A DNA stretch of 64,000 bases from positions 156,506-220,505 of the forward strand of contig JBBBWG010028089.1 of the NCBI GenBank assembly GCA_037176905.1. The letters run 5' to 3'. Below are positions 22,889 to 33,383 of the stretch, piece by piece. Below the pieces are notes generated by a model. The model had not been told where the DNA came from, made no database searches, and saw nothing but the letters and a program-made list of their open reading frames with translations. This DNA comes from Azolla pinnata (Eukaryota > Streptophyta > Polypodiopsida > Salviniales > Salviniaceae). A program made the position numbers and the translations under genes. Each line of letters starts with the position of its first letter. Position 1 is the first letter of the stretch.

Positions 22889-23276
22889 ATTACTTAAAAG
22901 GGCATCCAGCTATACAGCTTTACAAAGAATTCAGTCTATCAGGTTGTTGATAGTGAAAATAAATACTTTGGTGTTACATAATTTCATCTAGATACACTAT
23001 TATTTATAATGTAAAAACCATCATCTTTGCATTTATCATGAAACACTAAAAATTGTTTGAAAACTATATTTGAAGAACCATCAATGTTATTTAAAAGGGC
23101 ATATCGGCTATACAGCTTTTACAAATAATTTTAGTCTATCAAGTTAAAAATGAAAACCTAGGTATTACATAATTTTATCTAGATACACCATTGTTTATAC
23201 TGTAAAAACAATAATCTTTCCATTTATCATGAAACACTAAATGTTACTTAAAAACTGTATTTGCAGAACCATGAAT
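22889..23276. repeat. 197-bp tandem duplication
   Basis: Copy 1 (about 22889-23085) and copy 2 (about 23086-23276) share TTAAAAGGGCAT, CTATACAGCTTT, TTACATAATTT, ATCTAGATACAC and TTTATCATGAAACACTAAA in order. Divergence is moderate. No coding content recognised. Confidence 0.88.
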
Positions 23277-23635
23277 GTAATTCAATGTGTTGTTAGAAGT
23301 TTTTTGGGTAATTCCCCCTTGTTTTTTAATTTACCGAATGCTGCTTTTACTCTGTTGCATACATCCTCCTTATACAGGGAAAGGCGGATGGAAGGATTCC
23401 CTCGAGATGTCGATGCTGATGGATGGATGGATGGATTCTTGGCCTTGAGCAGATTCCGCGATGAATATTCCCCGTCTTTAAGCGCTCTCTTGAATCCAAT
23501 CCATAATGCACCGTCATCGATCGTTAGATGCCCAGACGCATCATTCGCATCATGGGCATCTTTTTTGGCCCCTAAACCCTAACACACATGCATATACACA
23601 TTACTACTATTATTATTACTGCTATCTCCAAGGTA

Positions 23636-23825
23636 GAACTCCTTGCATTAGTTATAACTTGGTCACTAATGATCTTTTGTATAAACTCAAATCATATTTA
23701 ATGATCTATCTATCATTCAAGTATGTAATAAGGCGTGGAATATCTAACAAGGGGGTTAGTATCTGCACACTGCACTTTCGTTATTATAAAAATAGAGCAA
23801 ATTTGTGTTCCAATTCTCATGAAAC
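23636..23825. repeat. Dispersed repeat, decayed copy (partner at 33209)
   Basis: GAACTCCTTGCATTAGTTAT and AACTTGGT are followed by TATGTAAT, GGAATATC and ATCTGC blocks that match 33209-33383 in order and orientation. This copy is more AT-rich: many positions that are C or G in the partner are T or A here. Confidence 0.75.
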
Positions 23826-24418
23826 AAAAGAACCATAGCATTAGAGCACCCAAGTAGTAGATCATATTGCCCCGTTTAATGTCAAAACAAGCTCTTTCCA
23901 AATAGTCGCTACAATTTATGCTAGCAGCACTACCACTCCTTCAAAATGAGTTATATATATATATATATACATTTAACCTTTGAAATATATCACATAGTAG
24001 TAAAACTCAGAAGCTCCCATTTGAGAAGATCTTTTGCCCTATATCCATTATACCAATCGTGACGATCGGGTTTACGGCTGATTCCACAGGGAAGAAACCC
24101 AAATCGAATAGCCCCATACGGAAAAACCTATCTTAGATTTTTTTTTGGGGGGTCCATACTTCTCGTCCCCACGAGTACAGACGATAGATATACATAACCA
24201 GCGAAATACATGTGCGCATCAGCATTTATGCATATCGAAGCCGCAACAGTGTGCTAACCAAACATCGTGAATCGTCAATGTCGGCCGCGATTTGAATGCC
24301 AACAATGATAGGGTGGTGGTGATGGTGGTGGGGGGCCCGATCGAGCGATTAACACAGCGCTAGATCGATCGAATCGATCGGAAGCAAGAGCGGCGATTGA
24401 ATGCGCCTCTCTCCTTTC

Positions 24419-24520
24419 TTCTTCTTCTTCTTCTTCTTCAGCTCTCCAACTTCATTTCTTCATTCATTCATTCATTCATTCACTCACTCACTCACTCACT
24501 CACTCACTCACTCACTCATG
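24419..24520. repeat. (TTC)n, (ATTC)n and (ACTC)n microsatellites
   Basis: Three adjacent simple-sequence runs: TTC at about 24419-24439, ATTC at about 24460-24480 and ACTC at about 24480-24516. Confidence 0.92.
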
Positions 24521-24983
24521 CATTCATTCATTTATGCATTTGAAGCATTGATTGCCAAGTTTCCTGTAGCCTTCAGGTGTGCCTTGATCTTCAATTTCAG
24601 TCTGAAGAACATGTAGGTAACAATTTTTTAGGGGAGTTTAGAACAATTTTCCTTAGCACCGTTTCGATTGTGTCTTCCTGCTTCAAGTGATTATTAGCTT
24701 GTCGTAGATTACTTCCATGTAAGCCTTGAACATCTGTTGATTTTCATACAAACGTTTTGGATCTTTCGAAAAACAGGAATCGAACAAACATGCATACAAC
24801 AAAAAAAAGTCTCTTCTATTGGAGACGAATGAATCGCGCACGAAAGTCGGTATCCGAAGAGCACCGTGTAGATATAGACATCGATGAAATGATCTTCTTA
24901 AATGGGCGATCGATTCAAGACCGATCCGCTACCATGCGTGCGCCGCAAGGCACGGTCGGTGGTCGGACTCGATGCCGGTTTTG

Positions 24984-25765
24984 AAAGGTCTTATTAGGGT
25001 TTAGGGTTTAGGGTTTCAAGTTTAGGGTTTAGGGTCAACGGTCTTAGAGCTTAGGGTTTAAGGTTTCGGGGTTAAGGATCAAAGGTCTTAAGGGTTTAGG
25101 CTTTAGGATCAACAGTGTTAAGAGTTTCGGGTTTCTGATTTTGGATCGAAGGTCTTAGAGTTAGGTTTCGGGTTTAGGAATCTGAGGTCTTAGGGGTTTG
25201 GGTTTAGGGTTTGGAATCAGAGGTCTTAGGATTTCAGGTTTCGGGCTTTGGATCAAAGGCCTTAGGGTTTAGGGTTTAGGATCAAAGCTCTTCGGGTTTA
25301 GGATCAAAGCTCATAGGGTTTAGGATCAAAGCTCTTAGGGTTTAGGGTTTAGGGTTTAGGGTTTAGGATCAAAGCTCTTCGGGTTTAGGGTTTAGGGTTT
25401 AGGATCAAAGCTCTTCGGGTTTAGGATCAAAGCTCTTAGGGTTTAGGATCAAAGCTCTTAGGGTTTAGGGTTTAGGAATTAAGATCAAAGCTCTTAGGGT
25501 TTAGGAATTAAGATCAAAGCTCTTAGGGTTTAGGGTTTAGGATCAAAGCTCTTAGGGTTTAGGGTTTAGGATCAAAGTTCTTAGGGTTTAGGGTTTAGGA
25601 CCAAAGCTCTTAGGGTTTAGGGTTTAGGAACAAAGCTCTTAGGGTTTAGGGTTTAGGATCAAAGCTCCTAGGGTTTAGGGTTTAGGACCAAAGCTCTTAG
25701 AATTTCAGGTTTAGGATCAAAGCTGTTAGAGTTTAGGGTTTAGGATCTAAGCTCTTAGGGTTTAG
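24984..25765. repeat. TTTAGGG minisatellite, 15 + 7n bp units
   Basis: About 780 bp built from TTTAGGG plant telomere-type heptamers separated by a spacer such as ATCAAAGCTCTTAGGG. Common unit lengths are 22 and 29 bp, differing by one heptamer; longer heptamer runs occur near 25335. The left part (24990-25260) is more degenerate. All units share one orientation, G-strand on the plus strand. Confidence 0.95.
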
Positions 25766-26404
25766 GAGACCACATGTAACCCTAACCCTAAAAGACTAAC
25801 CGAACTCACATAACTCCATCGCCCTAACCCTAAAACGAGCTCGCCCACTTCTTGTGAAGGCTTACACAAATCTCAATTAACCCTGAGCCTTTTAGGTTAA
25901 GGATTTACGTCAGTTTAGGGTTCAGGATCCGACCTAATAATCCCAGCCATCGAAATCCAGCAGCTAAATCAGAAGAAACCATTTTGAATACAAAAGAAGC
26001 GATCTTGCCTGTATGTACAAAAACAGAGTTCCTACTAGCCATTCGATGAGAATCTAACAGGAATTTTGATACAATTCAATGAGAATCTAACAGGAATTTA
26101 GGAGCTTAGAAGAGGATTAGCACTAATCACATCGATTGGCTTGGTTGGATTAAAATCATTGACTAATCGCATCGATCAGCAACAATCAGCTGCGGCGCGT
26201 ATTTATACAACAAAGCCTCACGATTGCTCCAGATCCCAGTTTCTGCTTGGCTCTAATCCGATCCCATCCGATCCCACCAGCAGAGTTGAAACCCCAGAGT
26301 TGAAACCCCATCGATCGCACACTTATCATCACATTTCTCTGCATGATCCATTGTTGTATATTGGCTCCATTCAAGAAAAAGGATGCATCAGAATAATGAG
26401 TAGC
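25766..26404. other. Intergenic
   Basis: Starts with inverted CCCTAACCCTAA words (about 25782 and 25825), opposite in orientation to the array on its left. The rest is unrecognised, with small local repeats such as GAATCTAACAGGAATTT at about 26050 and 26085. Confidence 0.5.
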
Positions 26405-26947
26405 TAGCTGATACAGGCTGATCCAATCCGGAAGGAAGCTGATAAGCTCGATGCAATTTACCGTTGATTCACAGACAGTTTAGCTGGGGGATCTGATAAG
26501 TTCAATCCGAATCACCATTGATTCACAGAAACTTCAGCCGGGGGATCTGACAAGTTCGATCCGATTCACCGATGATTTACAGACAGAAACTTCAGCTGGG
26601 GGATCTGATAAGCTTGATCCGATTCGCGATCGATTTCACAGAAACTTCAGATTGGGGATCCGAAACGCTGATTTACAGAAAGCTTCAGCTGGGAAGATCT
26701 GGGAAGCTCGATCCGATTCACCGTCGATTCCACAGAAACTTCAGCTTGGGGAGATCTGAAAAAGCTCGATGCTATTCGCCGATGATTTTGCAGAAACTTC
26801 CAGCTTGGGGGATCAGATGAGTTCCGAGATCCGAGTCTGCCATTGATTTTGCAGGAACTTCATTCAGCTTGGGGGGGGATCCGATAACTTCGATCCGATA
26901 GCTTCGAATCGCCATGGATTTTACAGGAACTTCAGCTGGGGGATCGC
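26405..26947. repeat. About 58-bp minisatellite reaching into the CFL1-like coding sequence
   Basis: Nine or so copies of CAGAAACTTCAGCTGGGGGA followed by TCTGATAAGCTCGATCCGAT and TCACCGTTGATT. The CTTCAGC word begins near 26532, 26590, 26645, 26683, 26739, 26797, 26858 and 26930, mostly 55-61 bp apart. The last copy contains the stop codon (26921-26923) and final codons of the minus-strand CFL1-like gene. Confidence 0.9.
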
Positions 26948-28418
26948 ATACGCATCGGACGCAGAAGATGCAACCAAATTCTCGTGATGATGATGATGAT
27001 GGTGGTGATGATGATGATGATGAGGATCACGAGGAGGAGGAGGAGGAGGATTGAAGCTTCTGCTGTTGATGGCGATGGCGTTTCTGCTGCTTCTGCTGTT
27101 GCTGTTGATCAGAGCATTGGGAAGGGAAGAGCTGCACTTGGGGCATCGGGGATCGGAGCTCATGGCGACCATGACGAAGATCAAGCAATGGGGGCAGCCG
27201 AGCGTGAGCATGGGCCCTTCATCATCGCCGTCGTCGTCGTCGTCGTCGTCTTCAGCACCGACAGATTCGGCGGCAGCAGCAGCAGATCGATGAGGATCAG
27301 GGCGATGGCGAGCAGGAGGAGGAGCGTGATGGTGGTGGCGATGGCGATCTGAGAGCTCCGTTCTTCCTTTCTCGTGGAATCCGGTGGCAGGAGGATATGG
27401 CGACAATTGTGGTAGCTTCTCTGCTGCTGCAGCAGCGGATGATGATGATGACGATGATGATGATGATGATGAGGAGGAGGAGGAGGAGGAAGACGACGAC
27501 GATGGCGCAAGAGCGAGAGACAGATCGAGGTTGCAGGCGATGGAAGATTCGAGCTCCAGATCGGCGATGGCGGAAGGCCCCGGCCTCGCCGCAGCTTTCA
27601 TGGCGGCCGTGGCTATGGCGGGCTCGACGGTCACGTCCGAGGCCGACGGCGATGTCGGCTGCGCTCGCGGAGCTCCGCCTTGCTGCAGCGGAGATGGCGA
27701 TGGCGACGGCGACGGCGACGGCGACGGCGATGGCGATGGCGATGGAGACGAGCTTGCTGCGGCGGTGGCGATGGCGATGGCGATGGCCCCGTTGTTGCTC
27801 GCAGAGCTGCTGAGCCTCGGATCCATCGCCGTCCGCAGGCCGGAGCTCCGATTCAGGTAGTACATGCTCCCCGTCTGCATCAGAGAAAGGAAGAAGCGCC
27901 CGATTAGGGTTTCCATTGGAGCACCCGATTAGGGTTTCCACGGGTCTCAGGATTGAAAGAAGCTATGGCGGAAGCAGGAGGAGGCGCGGACGACGACGAA
28001 CCGTGAGATCCAAGCACTTCTCCCACCCGGGAGGCAGCGGGAGGGGCGGCGCCGCCTCGGGCGGCTCGAGCTCGAAGCCGCCATCGCCAGAAACCCTAGG
28101 CTCCATAGCCGGCGCAGCGGAGCGATGGCGGCGGCGATGGTGAAGAAGATGATGATGATGATGATGATGATGATCAGGAAGCAGATCTTCCGCAGTTGGC
28201 TGCTGCAGGAGCGTCAATCCGTCCAGCAGTTCGAGAGTAGCAGGTCGGCCTGAGTAATTAGGGTTAGGGTTCGGGCTATGGCTAGGGTTAGGGTTAGGGT
28301 TAGGGTTAGGGGTGGCGGAAGCGGCGGCGAGCATGAGGCGGAGGATGGATTGCTGCTCGCCGTCGTCGCCCCAGAGGAGCTTGCGCTTCTTGGATTGCAG
28401 GGGCGCCGCCATCGCCAT
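26921..28418 (-). CDS. CFL1: CFL1-like WW-type / EAR-motif / Cys-motif transcriptional regulator
   Basis: Two exons, 28418-28002 and 27874-26921, encode 456 residues. Three signatures match the plant CURLY FLAG LEAF 1 (CFL1) family, known as regulators of cuticle formation that act with homeodomain-leucine zipper factors. They are a WW-like segment across the exon join (LPLPPGWEKCLDLT, then TGSMYYLNRSSG, about residues 125-160), an EAR-type LDLSLAL (about 255-261), and a CxxC...CxxC module at about 366-386 (LGCPHCLIF...PRCPKC). The second WW tryptophan is absent: the expected position reads RTAMDP. KKRK at 10-13 may be a nuclear signal. Much of the rest is low complexity: (PN)n, (SP)n, a roughly 22-residue Ser run, Asp and His runs. 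It is far longer than angiosperm relatives. The donor (ACG, then GTTCG) is weak, but the join gives the expected sequence. Confidence 0.82.
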
Positions 28419-28587
28419 TCGCAAAGCAAGCAGAAAGAAGCGGATCGAAGATGGAGCAGAAGATCGATGGAGCAGAAGATGCAGAGAACGAACGAACGAA
28501 GACGAAGAAGAAGAAGAAGACGAAGAAGAAGAAGAAGAAGAAGAAGAAGACGAAGACGAAGAAGACGATGATCTTCGTCGTCGTCGT
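28419..28587. other. 5' flank of the CFL1-like gene with (GAA/GAC)n
   Basis: About 70 bp of GAA and GAC triplets at 28497-28570, reading TTC/GTC on the gene's sense strand, so a pyrimidine-rich leader is likely. Confidence 0.6.
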
Positions 28588-29110
28588 CAAATGTATTTAT
28601 TTGTTTATTTATGTGTGTGCATGTGGATTTATTCATTTATTCATTTATTCATTTACTCATTTATTTGCTTATTCATTTATTTGCTTATTCATTTGTTTAT
28701 TTATTTATTTATTCATTTATTTATTTATTCAATTATTTGTTTGTTTATTTACTTATTCAATTATTTGTTTGTTTATTTACTTATTTGTCTGTTTATTTAC
28801 TTATTTGTTTATTTATTTATTCAATTTTTTGTTTGCTTGTTTATTTATTTATTTCTTCATTCATTCATTCATTCACTTATTTGTTTGTTTATTTATTCAT
28901 TTATTTGTTTGTTTGTTTATTTAGTTTATTTATTTATTTACTCATTCATTCTTTCCTTCCTTCCTTCATTCATTTATTCATTTATTTATTCATTTATTTA
29001 TTTCTTTACTCATTCATTCATTCATTTATCCATTTATTTAATATTTATTTGTTTGTTTGTTTATTTGTTTGTTTATTTGTTTATTTGTTTGTTTTGTTTG
29101 TTTTATTTAT
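28588..29110. repeat. (TTTA)n/(TTTG)n/(ATTC)n compound microsatellite
   Basis: More than 500 bp of tetranucleotides (ATTT, GTTT, CATT) with few interruptions. Long reading frames here encode only Leu/Phe/Tyr/Ile repeats and are artefacts. Confidence 0.95.
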
Positions 29111-29174
29111 GACCGGATTTTATTACCAGCGAAAATAACGATCCCGGAAAAAAGGAAACAAATACACGCAAATA

Positions 29175-29625
29175 AACAGAAGAGAGAGAGAGAGAAAAAA
29201 AAACCAAAGTCTTTTCTTCTTCCTTTTTTTCTTTGTTGCATTTAATGCGCGCTCGCTTCCGAGTTAACTGAATCCTTAAATGAAGAGAGAGGAAATTCCG
29301 GGCCGCGCGAAAAAATCGATAGAGAGAGGAAACTCCCGGAAACACACACAGAGAGAGATAAAGAAAAAGAAGCAAAATCATTTATTATTTTCCATTAAAT
29401 CGAGTTAATGCTCGCGCGCAAAACTAGAGAGAGAATAATCCGAAGAGAGAGAGGGAGAGAGAGGAGCCAAAACATTTATTATTTCCATTTAATTGAATTA
29501 ATGGCCGCACACCAAACTAGAGAGAGGAAAATCCGAAGAGAGAGAAGAGAGAGAGAGGAACCAAATCATTTAATTCTTTTTCCATTTAATTCTTTTTCCA
29601 TTTAATCGAATTAATGGCCGCACAC
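29175..29625. repeat. GAGA-rich degenerate tandem repeat
   Basis: Three or so copies of a unit of about 95-120 bp: AGAGAGAGGAA, ATCCGAAGAGAGAG, CCAAA.CATTTATTATTT, CCATTTAAT.GAATTAATG and a GCGCGCA or GCCGCACAC word. Copies end near 29420, 29515 and 29625. Confidence 0.75.
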
Positions 29626-29639
29626 AAAACCCGTTTCAT

Positions 29640-29920
29640 TCCGCTAGTATCGATTTTATTCCTAATCGCTTCCCACTAATTGATCCCAATCAGTTCCCTT
29701 ACTACATTCGACCAATTAGAATTAGTAATTTCAGAATCTAATCAGCTGATCAGCACGATAATTCGGTTTTTTTTAATTAAGCGATTAAGCCCTAATCTAT
29801 GCTCTAATTTTATGCTAATGGAATTCACACCTACTTGATTCGGTGTCAATCAATCAATCGCGCGTTAATCTTAAAACTAGGCGTATAATTCTATCTGGTT
29901 CGCAGTTTAGTTTTTTGGTT
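29640..29920. repeat. Dispersed repeat, copy 2 (partner at 7738)
   Basis: TTTTATTCCTAATCGCTTCC followed by CACTAATTGATC and CAGTTCCCTTACTA matches the segment near 7748 in the same orientation. Confidence 0.6.
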
Positions 29921-30649
29921 TTTGTTTTTTAAGTAGTTAATTTCCCTCAATTTGTGCGTGTGCGTGGAAAAACGAAAATGTGGGCCTGTTGTAGTTAATG
30001 AAGGCATGGGCGCAGTTAATGACCCAAGGATTGATTTTGCTCATCAGTTGTGTAGTTACAGATATCTATACTGATTGATATTTAGTTTGTTTCGTTTGCT
30101 AGATTTAGCTATGCATATTATGGAGGCTTGAAAAAACAAAACAAAAAACCGCAAATGTTTAAACACAGCACAGCATTAATGAATGCGTATGTATGTTGCA
30201 TGAATGCATATAATATCACATCCACATGCACACACTGTTTTTTTCTCCCCTCCCCCCCCCCCCCTTCAAGCATTAAATGCAATGGAAAGGCCTCTCTCTT
30301 GATTTGTTCTAGTTATCTACTTATTTCTTTAGTGTTTGTTTGCTTGCTTTGCTTGCTTTGCTTGTTTGTTTTGTTGGGGGATTTCAGAAAACCAGATTCA
30401 AACAACAAAAACAGCAAAGAAAAAAAAAGAAAACAAAACCTATTACAAAGGACACACACAAGGTGTGATGAGGTCACACTCTCATTCTCTCATTGAATGC
30501 ATCTCCATCCATCCATCTTCTTTATGCATCCATCCATCCATGCATGGCATGGAATGGCATGCAAGGGCTATATATAGCTGGTTTAACAGTTGGGGGTTCA
30601 GTTATATCTGGTTTACTCTGATCACATGTGTGGCATGGTGGAAGGTGTT
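29921..30649. other. Intergenic
   Basis: No gene recognised. Contains a C-homopolymer at about 30253-30264 and (CATC)n near 30506. Confidence 0.6.
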
Positions 30650-31000
30650 GGGTCAGATGCATGCATGCATGCATGCATGCTTGTGTGTGTGCATCAATGC
30701 ATGCATGTGTGTGTGCGTGTTTGTATGTAGATGTGCATGTATCTGTGGATGAATGTATGTAGATATGTATGCATGTGTGTGTGTGTTTGTATGTAGATAT
30801 GTATGTATCTGTGGGTGTATGTATGTGTATGTATGTATGTGTGTGCATGTTTGTATGTAGATATGCATGTAGATATATATGTATGTGGATGTGCATGTAG
30901 GTATGTATGTATGTGTGTGTGCATGTTTGTATGTAGATATGTATGTAGATATGTATGTATGTGGATGTGCACATATGTGTGCATGTATGGAGAGTCACTG
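30650..31000. repeat. (ATGC)n and GTATGT-based minisatellite
   Basis: Runs of ATGC at 30658-30680, followed by repeated TGTTTGTATGTAGATATG blocks (near 30720, 30786, 30849 and 30927) separated by TATGTATGTGTGTGCA. Confidence 0.9.
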
Positions 31001-31739
31001 AGTCTCTTCATATGGATTCAAATGGATGGCTTTCCATAGTACCCATGGAATTAGGCAAGCCCCCATTAATGCCTTTGAAATCCCATGCATGCATGCATAT
31101 TTATGTGGAGCCATGTGCATGTGCATGCACATGCATGAACCCAAACATGCATCCAAAACATGCATACAGTGCCTCCTGATCTGTTTCACAGTGGAAAGCA
31201 CATACCCTGCATATTCATTGATACGATCGAAAGGTGTAGCTAGCAGGGCAGTCAGGCTCTCTGGCTTTCGATCCACTGGCCGCGAAAACTGCATTGATTT
31301 CATGAAGCGCGTTGGAGCTTGGAAACTATGGTTGGTTCTGCTGATACACCGCTTAGGGAAAAGCTTGACAGTTTAGGGTTCAGGGTTTAGGGTTTCAACC
31401 TCACTTAATTAAGCTAGCGTTAATCGCCGCTCGAGCTTTACACACGATGCATCGAACCGAAAGCCTTTAACTGTGAACGTACTAAATGCATGTACTTCAG
31501 CCAACAATAAATGCGCACACGGCAGATCAAGTGCAAGAAGCAAGCTCCCCCAGTATGCAAACTATTAATGGGCTTTACTCTTGAAGCTTCCAAACATTGA
31601 AGGAGGGTTGGGGGGGGGGGAAAAAACTCGCGATGAACCTTAAAATTTTCGGGTACGAGAAGAACTCGCTCAGCTCCTGTGGTCAGCTTCCAGAAGCCTG
31701 AATCCTTCAGTTATATTTGGACAATATGTCTCAGGACAA
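31001..31739. other. Intergenic
   Basis: No gene recognised. A short (TTTAGGG)n-like word lies at about 31373-31397 and a G homopolymer at about 31610-31620. Confidence 0.55.
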
Positions 31740-32625
31740 TTATCCCCAGTGCAACACACATGCATACATACATACATATACACATACATAAATACATACA
31801 TGCATGCATGCATATATGTAAGGTACGGTATGTCTCAAGACAATTGTTCCAATGCTACATGCATGCATGCATGCATGCATACATTCATACATACATACAC
31901 ATCTGTGTATGTATGCGTGCGCATCATGGCATCACTGCCCCTCAGATGAGGCCAAGATGAAACACATGGCATTCCTCTGCACTGTACGTACGTACGTACG
32001 TATCATACGTACATACGTACGCGTCCATGCATGCATGCGCATACATACGTATCTCATCTGATGTATCGATACGTCGATCCGTATGTTTGTATGCATGCAT
32101 GCATGCATGCAGGCAATGAAGGCTTGCTCCGAATGCGCCTCATACCCACCATCCGCCACATGCATTGAAACCAGGGGGAGGATGTGATACTTCAACTACA
32201 ACCCACCGATTCGATGCATGCATGCATGCATGCACTGATCGGTTGATCCGAACGCTGTGCGATGCAGGTCTGCGTCCTCGTTCCTAACCACCTCTGGAAT
32301 ATCTAACATCTGCATCGCGCTCGCATTGATTGCTTGCTTCTCGGCGGCAGGCACGATCCGGAACAGAGCAGAGCAGAGCAGAACAGAACGAGGGACCGGA
32401 AGAAATTAATAAACCCCCAAGAGAGCATCTTCACGGTCACAGGAAAGAAGATCGCAACAGTGCGGCTCGACACTCTTAATGGCTCTCTGGAACCTCAACA
32501 TCCATCATCGACGCATATGCATGCATGCATGCATGGGTTGTATGCATGCTTTGCTTGGAAGTTCAAGGCAGTTTGGATCCAACACCTGTATGGGTGTATA
32601 TGTATGTATGCATGCATGCATGCAA
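31740..32625. repeat. Scattered (CATG/ATGC/GTAC)n palindromic tetranucleotide runs
   Basis: Self-complementary tetramer runs: ATGC at about 31799-31812, 31857-31880, 32086-32112, 32214-32234, 32516-32534 and 32606-32624, and TACG/GTAC at about 31983-32020. They could form cruciforms. No gene is seen among them. Confidence 0.85.
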
Positions 32626-32774
32626 TCTGGGGCATTTGGTCTGGGTTGATAAGGTGGCACGTACGCATGGGCAATAAATGCTCGCCGCATAACGCACGAC
32701 GATCTACACATATACACATTGCATGCCGGAATTGAATGCGGGGGTTCCGCATTGATGGCGGCGAAGCTGCCTCG

Positions 32775-32838
32775 AGCTGGAGCTTGGAGCTGGAGCTGGA
32801 GCTGGAGCTGGAACTGGAACTGGAACTGGAACTGGAGC
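32775..32838. repeat. (GGAGCT/GGAACT)n hexamer repeat
   Basis: About ten hexamer units changing from GGAGCT to GGAACT. Open in several frames (Leu-Glu on the plus strand), but no surrounding gene is recognised. Confidence 0.93.
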
Positions 32839-33208
32839 TCCCAGCTAAAGAGAAGCAAACCTTAACAAACACAATTACTGTCGAAAGGGTACAAGACTCC
32901 CAATTCCCCACAAGGAACATATCTACCCCAATCTCTCCGACTGCCCTTTCCTGGCTCAGCAGTTGTAGCTCTTCGATTCTGGTGGCGAATTATCGGGTCA
33001 AACCACCCAGCGTTCTGACCCAGATGCATAGTCAGTAACCCCCGGACGCTTTGGCATTTACGGACAAACAGCGTGCGCGAATGCAATCTGCTTTGTCAGC
33101 AGCTGTCTAGACGTTACGGATCTCTGCAAAAGAGCTCCATTGCCGAACAGAAATGCTTCAAATGCGCAGACTTGCAGAAGGCCAGAGCTTCTTTGTTCGT
33201 CCAAAACA

Positions 33209-33383
33209 GAAACTCCTTGCATCAGTTATAACTTGGTGGCCAAATGACCTGTCTTCGCTCAACTCTCATTCGATTATGTAATCGGAGGTGGAAATATCCA
33301 ACGAGCGGGGTTGGTATCTCCATTCTACGCTTCCGTCGTTATACGAGTAAAACAAATCTGCGCTCCGATCCTCTCAGGAAAAC
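33209..33383. repeat. Dispersed repeat, GC-richer copy (partner at 23636)
   Basis: GAAACTCCTTGCATCAGTTA with AACTTGGT, then TATGTAATCGGAGG, AATATCCAACGAG and GTCGTTATACGAG, in the same order as the copy at 23636. CpG sites are largely intact here. Confidence 0.75.

Noticed and set aside
22889-23276. Terminal repeats of a retrotransposon
   Set aside because: The two copies abut with no internal region, and no primer-binding site or TG...CA ends were found; it is a simple tandem duplication.
28312-29138. Long plus-strand frames rich in Leu/Phe/Ile/Tyr
   Set aside because: They are translations of (TTTA)n/(TTTG)n tetranucleotide repeats; all frames are open for the same trivial reason.
30522-31011. 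His/Thr/Tyr/Met-rich minus-strand frames
   Set aside because: Products of GTATGT/ATGC simple repeats; no non-repeat domain.
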